From contig NC_068571.1 in NCBI RefSeq assembly GCF_025698545.1, forward strand, positions 16,390,160-16,454,159: 64,000 nucleotides of DNA, in the 5' to 3' direction. Source of the DNA: Gossypium raimondii. Taxonomy: Eukaryota > Streptophyta > Magnoliopsida > Malvales > Malvaceae. This document shows, piece after piece, positions 45,086-58,049 of the stretch (within the stretch, counting starts at the first letter, position 1; every line of letters begins with the position of its first letter). The position numbers and the translations under genes were made by a program. Under the pieces are notes generated by a model that was not told the DNA's origin, made no database searches, and worked only from the letters and a program-made list of their open reading frames with translations.

Positions 45086-48000
45086 TGTAACACCCCTAGC
45101 CGTACCCGTTGCCGGAATAGAGCCACGGAGCATTACTAGAGTTTTACATAACACAACGAACAAATATTCAACAGATCCAAAACATAACAAAAATCCTAGT
45201 AAAATTATCCAAACTCAAACATATATTCCCTTATACGAGCCATCGAGGCCCAAAAATCACCTTAGAAGCGATTCGGGACTAAATCATAAACATATAGAAT
45301 TTTCGAGAAAAAGTTCAAAAATTTCATACAGTAGGGGTCACACGACCGTATTGCCAGGCTGTGTGACTCACATGATTGAGACACACGGCCGTGTCCTAGC
45401 CCGTGTACGTGCCCGTGTAACTCTCTGACTTGGGTCACACAGCCAAGCCACACGCCTGTGTGCCAAACCGCGTATCCCTCGAAATGGCCTCACAAGCCTA
45501 TGTGCCAGGCTGTGTGCTAGGCCATGTAACTGCCTGACTTGCTACACTTTATAAGCTATAGGGGACACACGACCGTATCGCATTGCCGTGTGTCACGCAC
45601 GGCTGAGACACACACCCGTGTCTTTGGCCATGTAGACGATAAATGGGCATTTTCAAAGCCATTTTTCTCACACAAAGCCTAGTTACTTACACCAACCAAA
45701 AGAACCTATTTTCATGCATTCAAGATACAACTAAAACATGCTAGAACATCATAGTACTTAGCCATACAACCAATATGCCTTAAAGGCACCTCAAACACAA
45801 CAATCAAATTTGACTAAACATTTGCTAAATTTAGCCATAAATCAATCAACCAATTGAACAATTTATATACTACATTTACCATAATATTCACATATCATTT
45901 TCATACTTATAACCACCAATATGACATTCACACAACTTAAGCAAGACCTTAGCAACTTAGCCATATGCCAACCACAAGAAAAGCTACCAAAACTAGCCAT
46001 TTAACAACTCAATGCACTATCTCATTCCATACCAAATGAACATTTCATAGCATACCTTTATATTCATCATTTCAACTACGATTATTTAAGTACTTAGATA
46101 CCAAACTAACTACCATTAAAGTACCATACATACATGTCAACATAACAACTATTTCATCACTTAAAAAAACATATTTACAAGCCAAACATAGTGGCTAATT
46201 TCATCAAACAGAGACACCTATACATGCTATTATAACCATGACTCAAAATCATGAAAATCTATCGATATAGCCGATGGATAGTGTGATGGATCTCTGAGTA
46301 GCTTCCAACTCGATTGAGCTTCCGATATTCTGTAAAGTAAGGGAAAGACAACCACATAAGAAATGAATGCTTAGTAAGCTCGTCTAAACTTAAACATAAT
46401 ATTCCATTTTAAATATGAACGTTATAAGTCATAAATAAACTATACCAATGTTTCAAGATTTGTCAAACTATATAACTATCATGTCACAAATGAATATGTT
46501 CATCAACATTCTGAACACTTTCCATTTATAACATAATAAGGTCTTAAAACAATGAATCATTTCATTTATTTACTTACCATTCCATATACATAGCATAAGC
46601 TTAATTACGTTATCAGTTCGCAAATCAGAGTATCTATTCACAACATAAGTAAGTTCCATCCTTACAAGTAAGTCCTTGAACTCAACAATTCTTTTTATTT
46701 CATCATATTTCATCACATCTATGAACTTATCATTTCAATATCTATTCTCACCCGTTTCATTTGCAAAAATCACGAGACAAAAGTATAAACATCAACCATA
46801 ACCACAAGCTAGTGCATTTTATCATAACCTTTTCACATTTAACTAATAATCATTCTATAAATCATCATTCATCACAAAATTTCCTAGAAGCATGTCATTC
46901 TGGAATCACTTACCTTCACTAAAAAAATTAAAGCTAAATGAATAAATTAATCATACCTGTTATACGTTTACGAAGCACTTATAGGCTTAGTATTGAAAAT
47001 GATTCATCGTATGCTTCCTGTACTATAATAATTCAACCCAAACTCATTTATATATGTATATAAACATATATCTTTAACCGAATAATCATCAATTTAACGA
47101 TACTCACATATGATCAAGTAATTCATTGAACATTTAACATTTAACATTTAATAATCAACATTTAAAATTTACTAATATCTTGACTATACATTAGCCTTTA
47201 ACATTAAAATAATTTTATAAATTCCATTCATAGTTAGCTCGACGAACTAGTAACTTGACTAAGATACTCGGGTAACTACATCACACCAAAGGCATCAGAG
47301 ATTCATAACAGGGGCACCGAAGTGTAGACAGGGGTACAAATGTGCAAACAGGGGATCCGTAGTGCGAATAGAGACACCGAAGTATATACAGGGGCACCGA
47401 AGTGAAAATCCTGTACAATCGAGCATTCTAACCTTATTGGCACGCCAATCGTATACTAGTGATTACTACGTTCAACAGGGCATTTCATGTAATCCATTTC
47501 CTTTAAACATATTTATCATTCAAGGGCACTTCATCATTTTCGTACACATGATATAACATCAATATATATATTCATACTGTCAATGTGCCATCACAATGAT
47601 TAACATCATCTATTAATCACTTTCATAATTCTCGATACACATGCTGTAACAATTCATAATCATGCTGAAATTGCATATATATCATATCTCATAAATATTC
47701 AATAGTTTTTTAATAAATCCTTTCTCACCTTATGTTCAGTTATAATATTTAGAGTTTCAGCTCTCATTTTAAACATTATATATAAGTATATACATTCATG
47801 AATAAAAAATAACGTTATTTATATTTATAAGTATGTACAATTCTATACCTACGAGCTTACTTGGCTAAATTGCAGAAATGTCAAAGTACATGGGCATTTT
47901 GTTAATTTTCCATTCTCCTCAATTTTCCACCCGATCTTGATCTAAATTAATAAATTAATTCAATATATTAATTTAGACAGTAAAAGATATATTTTATGCA

Positions 48001-49043
48001 ATTTAGTCTTTTGACATTTTTACAAAATTTCCTTAAACTTTTACTTTTATTCAATTTAGTCCATAAGCCTAAAAATGAAAATTAACCATTTTTACCAAAA
48101 ATTGAGCATAGCTGAATACTTATGGCATCCAATACAGCCCATTATTGCAACAATTTCACATCAAATCCTTGTACTTTTACTATTTTAACAATTTAGTCCC
48201 TAATCGATAAATTCATTAAAAATCACTTAACAAAATAATTTTAATTATAAATCAACATTAAAAATTTATCATTGAACATAAAAAATCACAAGATTCATCA
48301 ATGGTAACATTCAATATCTTTAATAGCTTCAAAATTGAAGGTATAGGCTAGCTGAACCTAGTTACAACGATCTCAAGAACATAAAAATTATTAGAAATAG
48401 ATACCTTAGGGACTAACATGCAAGGAAACATGGTTGACCAAACCTAGCTTCCATAGCCATGGCTTTCGATTGAAAAAAAAAAAAGGAAGATGACAACCAT
48501 ATTTTTTACTTATGTTTTATTTAATTTAATTAGTAATCACATTAACATTTTAACCTTGGTTAATAAATAAAACACTAAAGTCTTGTCCATATTTGTCCAC
48601 TAACGTCATGAATGGTCTAATTACCATTTAAGTCCCTTTTCCTTTATTCAATTATCCGTTTAATCACTCAAATCAAATAGTGATCAAATTTTACATATTT
48701 TACAATTTAGTCTTTTTAATTAATTAACTATTGAAACGTTAAAATTTTCAATGACAATTTAATACCACTTTAATGACACTCCATAAATATTTTAAAAATA
48801 TTTACAACTCGGTTTATAGAAACAAGGTTTCGATACCTCATTTTCTAAAACCACTTGACTTTAGCCACTTGAACATAATAAATTGCTTATATAACATAAT
48901 TTATCAAATCAAAAACCTTTTTTTTTTAAAAAAAATCTTATTTGACTCGTAAACGGTAAATAGTAATATTTACAAACTTACTCGTCAGGTTTGGTGGCCC
49001 CAAAACCACTATTTCTAACACCACTAAAAAATAGACTGTTATA
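45086..49043 (-). mobile_element. Gypsy (Tekay/Del-like) solo LTR, 3,958 bp
   Basis: Plus strand begins TGTAACACCCC and ends AGACTGTTATA (CA mutated to TA); read on the minus strand it starts TATAACAGTC and ends GGGGTGTTACA. Flanked by a perfect AGTTA duplication (45081-45085 and 49044-49048). No internal coding sequence, hence solo. It has a CACACGG/CCGTGT-rich block at 45340-45620 and a 20-bp minisatellite at 47307-47405. Length is large for an LTR but it is colinear with the related LTRs at both ends. Confidence 0.88.
47307..47405. repeat. 20-bp minisatellite in solo LTR
   Basis: About five imperfect units of CAGGGGCACCGAAGTGTAGA, including more diverged forms (GGGGTACAAATGTG, GGGGATCCGTAGTG). 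Confidence 0.8.
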
Positions 49044-50985
49044 AGTTAGTTCGAGAGTTCTATGCCAATTTGACTAAGCCAAATGCTATTGATGTTCTTG
49101 TTCGTAAGAAAAAGGTACCCCTAACTTTTAAGTCCATTAATGATTTGTTTAACCTACCTGATGTTGAAGAAGATGAATATTTTGTCATGATGACAAACAT
49201 AAATTGGGATTTTCTTCAACAAGTGCTTAATGTTGTGACAAATTCGGGATCCCAATGGATTATAAGAAAGTATGGTAGTCACTCTTGTAAAAGGGAATGT
49301 CTAAAAACGTTGGATAAGGTATGGTTCTAATTTGTTCGATATAGTTTCATTCCTATCTCACATAGGTCCACCATCTCTATGGAGCACATTCTTTTGTTGT
49401 AAGAAATTATGATAGAAAGGTTAATCACTGTTGGGAAGATCATTCTTAAGGAGATCCATGACTGTGCCAGAAAGAAGATCGAAAGTTCTTACTTCCCATC
49501 ATTGATCAATTCACTTTTCTTAAGGGCCCAAGTTAGAAGAAAAAGAAACCCGAAGGGCCCATATGTTCAAGGTTGTGTTATAGCCCATGATTTTGAGAGG
49601 TTAGTGGAGAATGCTTGTGAAATAAACCCATTTAAACCGAGTGAACCAACAAAAACAGAAACTGATGAGTCATCAAACAAGTTAGAAACAGAAGCTAACT
49701 CAGTTATAGAGACATAAGAAGCAGAATCTGAGGAAGAACGGAATGATCCTGAACTGATAAAGGAACCAAAAGTCTCTGAACCAAGAGAGGAGCCGAATGC
49801 TGATAGGCTAGTGGAACCAAGTGTTGGTCCTGAGTTGACTATTCCTAGGCCCAGTTCTTCAAATACTATGAAGAAATCAGAATTATCAATTAGGATGGAT
49901 ATGATGAAACTTATGCATAGCCAACAACAGGCTTATTGGAAATATGCAAAAGTTAAAGATGATTCTATAAGAAATACTTTTAAAACTATCTCTAACAATT
50001 TTGTTCCCGAGTTTCCAGATTATATCTTCAAGTCATGGAAGGAAGATGAGAATAAAAGCGAGGATGAAACATTAAAGGAGAAAGATGAGGAAGATAAGTC
50101 AAATAAATAAAAGGAGGGAATTTCTTATCTTTAGTTTATATGTCTTTTTAGGTGTTTATTTTTATTTGTTAGTTAGAATTTTTTCTTTCGTATAATGAAA
50201 TGGCAAGCATGAATAAATAAGCTCAATGCCTCTTTAATAGAAAGAAAAATAAAGTGATGTGGTAATGGAAATGAACATGTCTAGGATTGGATTGTGGAGA
50301 AAGACTTGGTACTTAAGTAGTCTTTATGACTCACCTCTCTTTTCTTACAACCCTACCTGGTGTTTAGTTTTCATTCATTACTTTGTTTCCGCAATGAGGA
50401 CATTGTTTCTTTTTAAAAGGGGGTAAGGCATTTCACATGAATTTTTAATAAGATATTTTGCATGAATTTTAAAGTATGTTTCAATCTTTTTACTTAAGTA
50501 TACTGAAATAAATGAATGTTTAGAGAGAAATTTTTGTTCATAAGTGTGTTCAAATACAAACATGATTTCTGATTTTATCTAAGTTTCGTATGTTATCTTT
50601 AGTGATGGAATGCTTCTATGATCTTTAGTCTTAAGTAGTATTTTCCATGAAATTTGATTTCTTTAGAAATAGACATGTATGGAGGTTTTAAGTCTTTAGA
50701 ATTTATTTAGTAACTTTCTTGAGGTGAAATCCTAAGAGGTATAAGAATCTAATATGGTATAGGCACACTTTCTTTGGATCGTTTGAGCATTTCAAGCTGA
50801 CCTTATTAAGTTAACCCTTGAAACATAATCTTTGAGCTTAATGGCATATTTATTGCAAAGTACCTACATTATAAACCACATTACCATCTTTTTGATTTTA
50901 TCCTATTCTTTTGCACCATATTAACTGAATTTGTCTTGGTGATCAAAGTTTGAGGAAAGATATGAAAAGATGTACATGCTCTTTA

Positions 50986-53727
50986 TGTAACACACCTAAC
51001 CCGTATCCGTCGCTGGATTAGGGTTATAGAGCATTGCTATAAAATTTAAAATTCAAAACATTCATTTCGAAACATTTCAAGAATCATGTCATATTCCATT
51101 CAATCACATGCATATCGTCCCTTATTCTAGTCTTCGAGTCCTTAAAAGCATTTCAGAAATGATTCGGGACTAAATCAGAAACATATTGAATTTTTTGGAA
51201 AAAGTTGAAAAATTTCACACTGCAAGGGTCACACGGCTGTGTGACTCACACAGCTGAGTCACACACCCATGTCTCAGGCCGTGTGGGCAATTGAAGTAGG
51301 GACACACGACCATGTCCCAGCCTGTGTCTGTTAACTGTCTGAATTGGGTCACACGGCCAAGCCACATGCCCGTGCACTAGGCCGTGTAACTCTTGAAATA
51401 GCCTCACACTCTCGTGTGCTAGGCCGTGTGCTAGGCCGTTTAACTGCCTGACTTGCAACCTTTTGAAATCGCATGGCCGTACGTCACACACGGATGAGAC
51501 ACACGCCCGTGTCTTAGGTCGTGTGGACAAGAAATAGGTCATTTTCAAGCCAATTCCTTCACCCAAATTATGCACACACATACAACCCATTTGGACCTAT
51601 TTCAAGCATCCAAAGTGTACCTAAAATATGTATAATCAAGCTAGAACAATATGGTACTTATTCATACAACCAATATGCCAAAAGGCACCTCAATTCACAT
51701 GACATTAAATATACTCAAACACAAGCATAACTTAGCCATTTAACAACTCAATAATTGCAATCAATTTCCATACCAAATTCTACCATAATGACCATATACC
51801 AAGATCATATTCAAGCATACCACAAGAGTCATTCTATACATATCATTTCTAACAACTTCATTATTAGCCAACAAGCACCAAAATATCAAAATATCATTAA
51901 CCAATGTACTTTAATTACAAACCAAACATATTGGCCATTTCATCAAAAATAAAACACCAATACATTCCATTATAACCATGCCTTAAAAACATCAAATTTT
52001 CTGATATAGCTGATGGATAGTGTGATAGGTCTCCGACGATCTTCCAACCCAAATGAGCTTCCGATTAACTAAAAAAACATAGCAAAAGAACACAAAGTAA
52101 GCATATAATGCTTAGTAAGTTCGTAATTCATAAACAATGCTTACCATTATAATGCATAAGCTTAAAATAAAAATGCCTCAATCCAAAAAAAGCTTGGCAC
52201 AAGCCTAAGCATCACCAACAACCCAAATTAGTGCTTAATCACATAACTTCAATATCAACACATGATAAGATAAATTTCGTAAGTATAAATCCTATGAACT
52301 CACACTATCCATAATTATGAATACACATACTTTCTACCTTTCCATAATAACAAAGTAAATTGAATAAAAAACCTTTAAAGAAGCTCACATGAAGTCTGCT
52401 AAAAATGGTCGTAACCATCCCTTTTCATATTCGATGGTTGTCACCATCCCTTTTTATAGTCGATAGTTGAAACTATCCCTTTTCATAGTCTATAGTAAAA
52501 AAAAATCCCTTTTCATAGTTGCTGGTGGTCACCATCCCTTTTCATAGTTGATGGTCGCCACCATCCCTTTTCATAGTCGATAGTCGAAACTATCCCTTTT
52601 CATAGTCGATAGTTGAAACTATACCTTTTTATATACGATGGTCAAAACCATCCCTTTTTCATTGATCGATGATTGTCGATACGCCGTTGGATTTTTCCGC
52701 CGAATCAGAATTTGAAAATATACATGATAGCATTTAAGACATAAATTTAAAATGCTATTTAAACATATGAACTTACCTCGACGATAAAATGTAGAAACAG
52801 AGTCGATTAATCTGAAACTTTATCTTTGCCCCGATCTAAAGCTGTACGAGGTCTATCTTGATCTAAATGAATAAATTCAATCAATTTAATGGCCATTCTG
52901 TTCAATTCAATCCAAATTCATATTTTTCCAAAATTATGCTTTTGCAAGTCTAGTCAAATTTCATATGCATCAGTAAAAACTCATACACTTCATTATTTCA
53001 CAATTTCCACCACACATTTTACAAAATTTACAAATAAATCCCTAATTAACATTTTCAACCAAAATCACTTTAAAAAAGTTGTTTATCTAACAAAAAAGAT
53101 TCATTTTCTTCCATCCAACATCATAAAAAACTTGAACACATTCATGGAAAAACACTAATCTTTTAAAAATTTTTCAAATTAGTCCCTGGGCTAGTTAGAT
53201 TAAGCTACAACGACTCCAAAAACATAGAAATCATTAAAAACAGGATCAAAAATCATACCATGCAATCTATGAGATGTTGCCGAACCTTTAAGCTTCTTCA
53301 ATGGTATTTTCACCCTAATTTTCGGTGGAAGAGAAACAAGGCAAAGATGATAGCTTTTGTTTTAATTATTTTACTTAACTTATTTAATGAATTACAAATT
53401 TAACCTTTATTTTTAACTTAAAATTCACCTATTTAATGTCCATATTTGTCCACTAAAAAATTGGTCTATTTACCATTCAAGTACTCATACATTTAAGTTC
53501 TATAGCTATTTAGTGCATTTAGTTTATAGAACTCTAATGTTGCACATTTTGTAATTTAGTCCTTTTTATCGAATTAAGCATGTAAGCGGTAAAATGTCTT
53601 AACAAAATTTTTATACGATAATACTTACATGCTTTAGACATTAAAATAATGATAAAATAAATATTTTCACATTAGATTTGTGGTCTCGAAACCACTGTTC
53701 TGATTTCACTAAAAATGGGCTGTTATG
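50986..53727 (-). mobile_element. Gypsy (Tekay/Del-like) solo LTR, about 2.74 kb
   Basis: Plus strand begins TGTAACACACC and ends AATGGGCTGTTATG. The minus-strand start (CAGCCCATTTTTAGTGAAAT) matches the first bases of the chromovirus 3' LTR at 61457, so it is the same family. Flanks CTTTA and CTTCA (50981-50985, 53728-53732) would be a target duplication with one change. Athila 3' non-coding sequence lies on both sides. Includes CACACGGCC-type repeats (51225-51530) and the hairpin minisatellite at 52405-52690. Confidence 0.8.
52405..52690 (-). repeat. Hairpin minisatellite, ~30-bp unit, about 10 copies
   Basis: Units of 29-30 bp share CCCTTTTCATAGTCGAT and each carries a short inverted repeat such as GATGGTTGTCACCATC or GATAGTTGAAACTATC. 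It is the reverse-strand counterpart of the array at 62588-62930. Confidence 0.9.
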
Positions 53728-53732
53728 CTTCA

Positions 53733-54391
53733 CATGATTCAAAAAAAGATGAATGTAAGTTTGTTCAAAAGAATAATAAATAAAGAAAAGATTGCTTAAA
53801 TTCTCAAAAATAAAGAGTAAAGTTTGCTTAAAATCTGAAAAGTAAAGGTTGAGCATGAGCTCGAAATAAGTTTGGGGGTGTTTCAAAGAGCCAATTTTAT
53901 GAAGGTTGTGACACAGAAAGATCCAAGACAAATTAGGGTTAAGATGAATGAACTTGAAAATTCTCTTTATACCTTCCTTTAGCCTAGTGCCATTACAACC
54001 TAATAAAAGACATATTGATAGGATGATTATATCGACTACATTAGTGGAGAGGAATTACTAAGCTCAACTTATGAAGACCACTAATTAAACCTTGGGATTG
54101 ATATGTTAGTTGATAAGAAAAGAATATTGATTGGTGAATATTATGTATGATTTTGAAAATGCATGCAAACTATGATTCATGTTGACATTATGATGTCCTT
54201 AGTATAAAGTTTGAAAATAATATTTGCATTCGACCTACTTATCAATAAAAAATATTTTTGAGCATGATTTTGTTGATGCATGATTATGTGTAAAGATTGA
54301 TGCTGCTTTATCATTTTGTAAAATTGCCTTAGCAAAAGTTGTGCTGTGCATGAACATTACTTGGGACGAGCAATGGTTTAAGTTTGGGGGG
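53733..54391 (+). other. Athila 3' non-coding region and polypurine tract
   Basis: No ORF. It ends with AAGTTTGGGGGG at about 54380-54391, the purine-rich primer directly before the right LTR. A similar AAGTTTGGGGGTGT at about 53869 may be an older duplicate. Confidence 0.65.
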
Positions 54392-56008
54392 TGTGTAAAC
54401 TCAAAATTATATAGGGTTTTCTATATATTTTTACCACCTTTTTACTTAATAAGTATGTTTATCTTGAGTAATTGTTATTAAAATAAGTGAATTTTACTTA
54501 TTTAGTAATATTGGGCATGAATTTATAAAGTATGTAAAATTAAGGTTAATTACATGATTTTTTTTACATATTTTATATGATTTCATGTTAATTTATTAAT
54601 ATGTGATTTTTCACTATGTAGGAGGACCATTGGAGATGTGATTAATGTGAATTAAACATGGACATTGACAAATAAATTCATGTGGATGGCAAGAACATGT
54701 AATTTGGGTCATGAGGCTGATAATTTGACCCAGTAAAAGTGACGCTAAAAGATGGACATGTCTGTTAAGTTATTGGACTGAGAAATCGTCCAACAAGGGG
54801 AAACTGAAGTCTAGTTTCGGCACACGTGATGGCAGCCCAAAAGTAAGGTTCGGGGTATTTAATTGAAGGTCCTTATAGTTGGAAAATAATCAGAAATCAA
54901 CCCAACTACTTTTCTATTGAAACAGTCCACCCTATGGCTATTAATAGCCTTGGTTTGAATTCAAATTGAGGAGACTAATTCATCCCCTTTTCCTTGAAAT
55001 ATGGTTTGCCATGTATGGTAGAAAAAGATGGAATTTTGAATCTATTTTTAGCTAACTCTACACGTTACCTTCACTTATAAATACCATGCACCAATCCTTT
55101 AATCCATCATCCCGCACAACTCATTTCTCTTCTCTCATTAGCATTTTCTCTACATTCCATTTCCCTTTTCCTTCCCTTGCATAGTTGCCCATCTCTTTCT
55201 CATCCTTTAGCCATAAAAGCTTTGTCAGAACAATTCTTTGGCTGGCCACCTTAGGAACTCCTTAGTAAAAGAAGCATCGAGCAGAACGGAGAAGTGCATC
55301 AGTCAGAATAGATTTGAAAGGCTACTGAACTGAATCAGTCAGAATAGATATGAAAGACTGCTAAACTAAATAGAGTTTATTCTTTCCTCTTATTATTTAT
55401 TTTAATCATGTTTGGTTTGAGTTTATTTTTTTTGACATCAATAATGATATTTTAAATCTTATTTGCTAGGATGATTACGTTAATTCAATAAGATATATTT
55501 TATTCATGTTTAACATGTTTAGAACTTAGTCAATCATATTTTCAATTAATATCATGATACATTTCATTCACACGTGATTGGGGGCACTTAGATTAGCTGA
55601 GCAATCCTAACCAGACGATGACTAGTAGACACATAATTGAACAGTGAAATGCTCAATTTAGATCCTTAAGCCTGACTAAGTTGAGGTTCGTAATATCTTT
55701 AGTTAGCTCTATTGCCTTGCAGAGTTTTTAGGTTTATGTAATTAAATTGTTGCAAACGTAAATGTCTCTGTGACCTTACATAAATGATAAGAAACCTTTA
55801 GTTAGTATGATCAGTAAAATGCATATTTAACTAAGTAAAAGACTCTGAGAGGACTCTTAACTTGGTCTCCAAACTCATGAAAGATCAAGTTTACATGGAA
55901 GCAATTCCGAACATTGTTAAGCATGATAAAGTAAATTGAATTGATTAATATAATTATCCCAATCCATTTAATGTTGATTATTTTTGTTGCTACAACCATT
56001 CATTCATA
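54392..56008 (+). repeat. 3' LTR of the Athila element, truncated
   Basis: Matches the left LTR from its first base up to about position 1,640 of 1,860 and then stops at CATATAGTTAG, where chromovirus gag/protease sequence begins without an LTR between. The last ~230 bp are lost. Confidence 0.85.
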
Positions 56009-56430
56009 TAGTTAGACCCAGACCGAAAGCTTCAGCTAGAGTATATGTCATGCAGGAAAAGGAGGATGCCGAAGCCCAAGCGTCATTACAAGTAAATTAT
56101 CTTTATTTGGCACCTACATATATGCATTGGTAGACCTTGGGTCTACTTATTCTTATATTTGCAATAATTTTATAGGTAGGAGAAGTCTTAGAGTTGTTCT
56201 CACAGAGGTTAGAATAGTCACAAATCCTTTAGGCCAGAGAACGGTAGTAAATAGGGTGGTAAATGACTGTTTGTTGAGTTTTGGTGAACACGTATTCTTG
56301 GGGGATTTGATGCTTTTGAGTTTAAATGGGTTTAATACTATATTTGGGTTGGATTGGCTGATGAGACAAAATTACGATCAACAAAGTTTGGAGGACAGAT
56401 CTATGGGATTATGCATTGATTACCACTAGC
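56009..56430 (+). pseudogene. Chromovirus gag end and protease
   Basis: A short gag tail leads to IYALVDLGSTYSYI near 56117, a retropepsin active site with its Asp intact, then VNDCLLSFGEHVFLGDLMLL and FGLDWL. The sequence then jumps to RT, so part of protease and most of RT are deleted. Confidence 0.8.
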
Positions 56431-56479
56431 TCAACAAAGTTACGATCAAGAATAAATACCAATCGCCGCGTATTGAGAA

Positions 56480-57073
56480 TTGTTTTGCAAACTCTGCGCG
56501 AAAAGAAATTTTTCGCCAAGTTTAGCAAATGTGAATTCTTGCTCGGGAAGTTAGGTTTTTGGGATATGTTGTATTAGCCGAAGGCATTAGAGTTGATCCG
56601 AGCAAGATTTTAGTTGTTGTTGATTGGAAACCTTCGAGAAATGTATTCGAGGTTAGAAGCTTTTTGGGACTAGCTGGGTATTATAGAAGGTTTGTTAAGG
56701 GATTTTCAATGATTGCTACACTAATGATGAGATTATTGCAGAAAGATGTGAAATTCGAGTGGTCTGAGAAATTCCAACAAAGTTTCAATCAGTTGAAAGC
56801 GTCATTAATCGAGGCACCAGTGTTAGTTCAGCCTCAGTCGGGTAAAGAGTTCGTGATTTTCAGTGATGTGTCCTTCAATGGTTTAGGCTATGTTTTGATG
56901 CAGGAAGCCAAAGTGATAGCTTATGCTTCCAGATAGTTAAAGCCACACGAAAAGAACTATCTGATGCACAATTTGGAGCTTGCAGCTATTGTGTTTGCGT
57001 TGAAGATTTCGTGACATAATTTATACAGCAAAAAGTGTCACATCTTTACAGATCACAAAAGTTTAAAGTATTT
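56480..57073 (+). pseudogene. Chromovirus RT C-terminus and RNase H start
   Basis: Recognisable: [50 protein letters not shown], then the RNase H first motif [15 protein letters not shown] and IFTDHKSLKY. The palm motif with the YxDD box is absent. Interrupted at 57073 by the solo LTR; it continues at 59777. Confidence 0.88.
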
Positions 57074-58049
57074 TGTCACACCCCAAACCCGACCTAGATG
57101 TTATGGTCGAATTTGGCGTGCCACATCAAAGTGTCTTTCGAACACTAGGACTTGTTGAAAAAAAATATTTTTAAGTTCATATTAACCCTTTATTAAAAAT
57201 CAACTAGTCGAAACGTCTGTCTTGTTATTCGACATTGTTTTAATAAGTTGGACTATAATCGCGAAAGCTTTTTTTTTTAATTCTATAGTTTAAAACTCGT
57301 GTATTTGAAAACGATAATTATTTTAAAATTCGTCATCTCCTAATCAAGCAGTTTAAAATATTAAGGAAAAACCCAATTGAAAATTTAAACCAACTTAAAG
57401 GCCTTATTACAAAAACAAAACCCAAATATATAAACTAAGTTGAAATAAAGGCAAATGTAACAACAATAGTAGTGTGTCCACCTCCGAGTCCCTTGCAGCA
57501 CCGAATCATCTATGGCTGAGGATTTCCTGCACAGTTAAAGGAGAGAGTGAGTTTACAAAAACTCAGTGTGTAATCCCCTTCTAGACAATCACTATGCAAC
57601 ATGTAGAATCAGTCGGGGCCTGAGCCCTATACAGTATCGGTACAGTGTGGCCTTAGCCCATTACAGTAACAGTGTGGGCTCTAGCCTAATACAATAATCA
57701 GTACAATGCAGTAATGCAACCAATCCCAATCTAGCCAACACACCACTCTGTACCACCAACACACCATGTGGGGATAAAATCGACACGCCCAGCCAAGACA
57801 CCAAAATCGCAAAGAAAGCTACCAAGATAGTGATGCAAAGAAAGTCGCCAAGAATAGTAACGCAAAAAGTCGCCATGACGATATATGTGGCAAAGCCACC
57901 AATACAGTATACTTCTCCTATATCAGAGTCCCAACCCCATGCAGTATGTCATGTCATAAATCATACGTGTATGCAGTATGTCATACTCAGTAACAGTCAT
58001 ATATATATCATAGAGCAAATCAGTCACACACATATTTCAACTCCTAGGG

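Larger units (their letters stand above)
44846..50110 (+). pseudogene. Athila downstream ORF (env position), split by a solo LTR
   Basis: ATG at 44846 (MSHKRTRSSKTFSKNP). The frame runs to 45085, is broken by the solo LTR 45086-49043, and resumes at 49049 (VREFYANLTKPNAIDVLVRK) in the same frame: LTR plus target copy is 3,963 bp, a multiple of three. Without the insert it has 433 codons with in-frame stops only at 45080, 49328, 49400 and 49715. It belongs to the 'putative plant transposon protein' family that sits after pol in Athila elements. The C-terminal half is Glu/Pro-rich and charged. I see no signal peptide or membrane span, so an envelope role is unsupported. Function unknown. Confidence 0.85.
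39087..56008 (+). mobile_element. Athila-type Ty3/gypsy element with nested insertions
   Basis: Left LTR 39087-40946 and truncated right LTR 54392-56008 are clearly the same sequence (both start TGTGTAAACTC). Between them are a primer site of the Athila kind, gag, protease, a stub of RT, and a downstream ORF in the place of the env-like gene. Most of RT, RNase H and integrase is deleted. Two solo LTRs of another gypsy family interrupt it (45086-49043, 50986-53727). Without them the element would be about 10.2 kb. The LTRs look roughly 90% identical by eye, older than Copia-A. The right LTR ends where chromovirus coding sequence begins, so no TSD is available. Confidence 0.9.
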
